Source: Hyphomicrobiales bacterium (GTDB lineage Bacteria > Pseudomonadota > Alphaproteobacteria > Rhizobiales > TMED25). Taken from it: DNA of 6,468 nt. The DNA lies in assembly GCA_016780665.1 (NCBI GenBank), contig JADHLM010000060.1, forward strand, positions 1 through 6,468, in the 5' to 3' direction. This document shows, one piece after another, positions 6,003 through 6,468 of this stretch. The translations under genes were made by a program, and so were the position numbers. Under the pieces are notes generated by a model, which did not search any database, was not told the DNA's origin, and saw nothing but the letters and a program-made list of their open reading frames with translations. How positions within the stretch are numbered: position 1 is the first letter of the stretch; every line of letters begins with the position of its first letter.

Positions 6003-6468
6003 ATGCAAAATTTTATTAAAGCCAAATTTTATCTTCCAATTTTAATATTTATATTTACAAATTCACATGATGCAAAATCAGAACTAAGTGTTGTAACTTC
6101 GATTAAACCAATTCACTCTATAACTTCCAATATAATGGATGGTATATCTGAGCCAATTTTGCTCGTTGAGGGAACAACATCGCCACACAGTTATATTCTG
6201 AAGCCATCGCACGTTGAGGCAATTAATAACGCAGATGTGATTTTTTATGTTAGCAATGATTTAGAAACTTTTCTTGAAAGACCTCTGAAGAATGTAAAAA
6301 ATAGTGCTAAGATTATTGAGTTAATTGATAATGAAGAGCTTTTTGTTTTAAATTTTAGAGAAAATAACATTTATCTGGGCAAAGACCATGACGATCATGA
6401 AGACCATGCAAAACATGACGACCATGACGATCATGAAGACCATGACGATCATGAAGACCATGCAAAAC
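6003..6468 (+). CDS. znuA: Zinc ABC transporter periplasmic binding protein ZnuA (3' end outside window)
   Basis: ZnuA captures Zn2+ in the periplasm and delivers it to ZnuB. The first 155 codons are present and the frame is open at the window edge. Residues 1-24 form a signal peptide: Lys6 and Lys8, a hydrophobic stretch FYLPILIFIF, and probable cleavage after Ala24. The mature part begins SELSVVTSIKPIHS, the cluster A-I binding-protein start, with His38; His62 in SPHSYILKPS corresponds to the first zinc-ligand His of E. coli ZnuA (His60). From residue 128 comes the charged His-rich loop typical of zinc-specific members, here with His at every third residue from 129 to 153. The start ATG has a weak GAG six bases upstream and is the one that gives a signal peptide. 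It is transcribed away from znuC across the Zur box, so zinc repression is expected. Manganese-type relatives lack such a loop, supporting zinc. Confidence 0.93.
   Translation, partial: MQNFIKAKFYLPILIFIFTNSHDAKSELSVVTSIKPIHSITSNIMDGISEPILLVEGTTSPHSYILKPSHVEAINNADVIFYVSNDLETFLERPLKNVKNSAKIIELIDNEELFVLNFRENNIYLGKDHDDHEDHAKHDDHDDHEDHDDHEDHAK
6384..6468 (+). repeat. In-frame 9-base tandem repeat encoding the ZnuA His-rich loop
   Basis: Nine full 9-base units, each with CAT at bases 4-6, run from 6384 to 6464, and a tenth begins at the window edge. Labelling the unit types in order gives A-B-C-D-A-B-A-B-C-D, with A GACCATGAC, B GATCATGAA, C GACCATGCA and D AAACATGAC. The first 31 bases (6384-6414) recur exactly at 6438-6468, 54 bases on, so larger blocks were duplicated as well as single units. 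The array keeps frame and continues beyond the window, so its true length is unknown. Confidence 0.9.

Noticed and set aside
1..6468. Mobile elements, CRISPR arrays, tRNA or rRNA genes, phage or defence genes
   Set aside because: All stretches are covered by conserved housekeeping or zinc-uptake genes and short spacers. I saw no transposase motif, terminal repeats, spaced direct repeats or cloverleaf-like sequence.

Overview
The window is a stretch of an AT-rich bacterial chromosome (roughly one third G+C, judged by eye) that looks alphaproteobacterial. The evidence is the recA-alaS gene order, a candidate LexA site of the GTTC-N7-GTTC type upstream of recA, a RecA L1 loop of the MGDSLPG type, and a divergent znuA / znuC-znuB-zur zinc locus. 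A marine, streamlined alphaproteobacterium would fit the base composition and very tight gene spacing, but the sequence alone does not fix the genus.

Layout. Bases 1-37 look like the last codons of an upstream receiver-domain protein; a CckA-type hybrid histidine kinase is possible. Bases 38-157 carry a recA promoter with an SOS-box-like site inside it. recA (158-1249) and alaS (1299-3947) follow on the + strand. alaS has no Shine-Dalgarno but has a near-consensus promoter whose predicted start falls on its ATG. alaS converges with zur, leaving only 7 bases between the stop codons. On the - strand znuC (5907-5185), znuB (5169-4354) and zur (4341-3955) form a compact operon. A 95-base divergent spacer with a strong Zur-box palindrome separates it from znuA (6003 to the window end, + strand, incomplete).

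Function. recA (recombination and SOS induction) and alaS (alanyl-tRNA synthetase) are housekeeping genes. The other four form a complete high-affinity zinc uptake system: ZnuA binds Zn2+ in the periplasm, ZnuB is the membrane permease, ZnuC the ATPase, and Zur the zinc-responsive repressor. Zur probably shuts off both divergent promoters through the palindrome at 5933-5955, including its own operon.

I see no wholly new system. The points most worth a second look are the candidate leaderless alaS transcript, the short Zur with an altered sensing-site ligand, the strictly three-residue His repeat in the ZnuA loop, and the apparently early stop in the receiver-like tail at the left edge.
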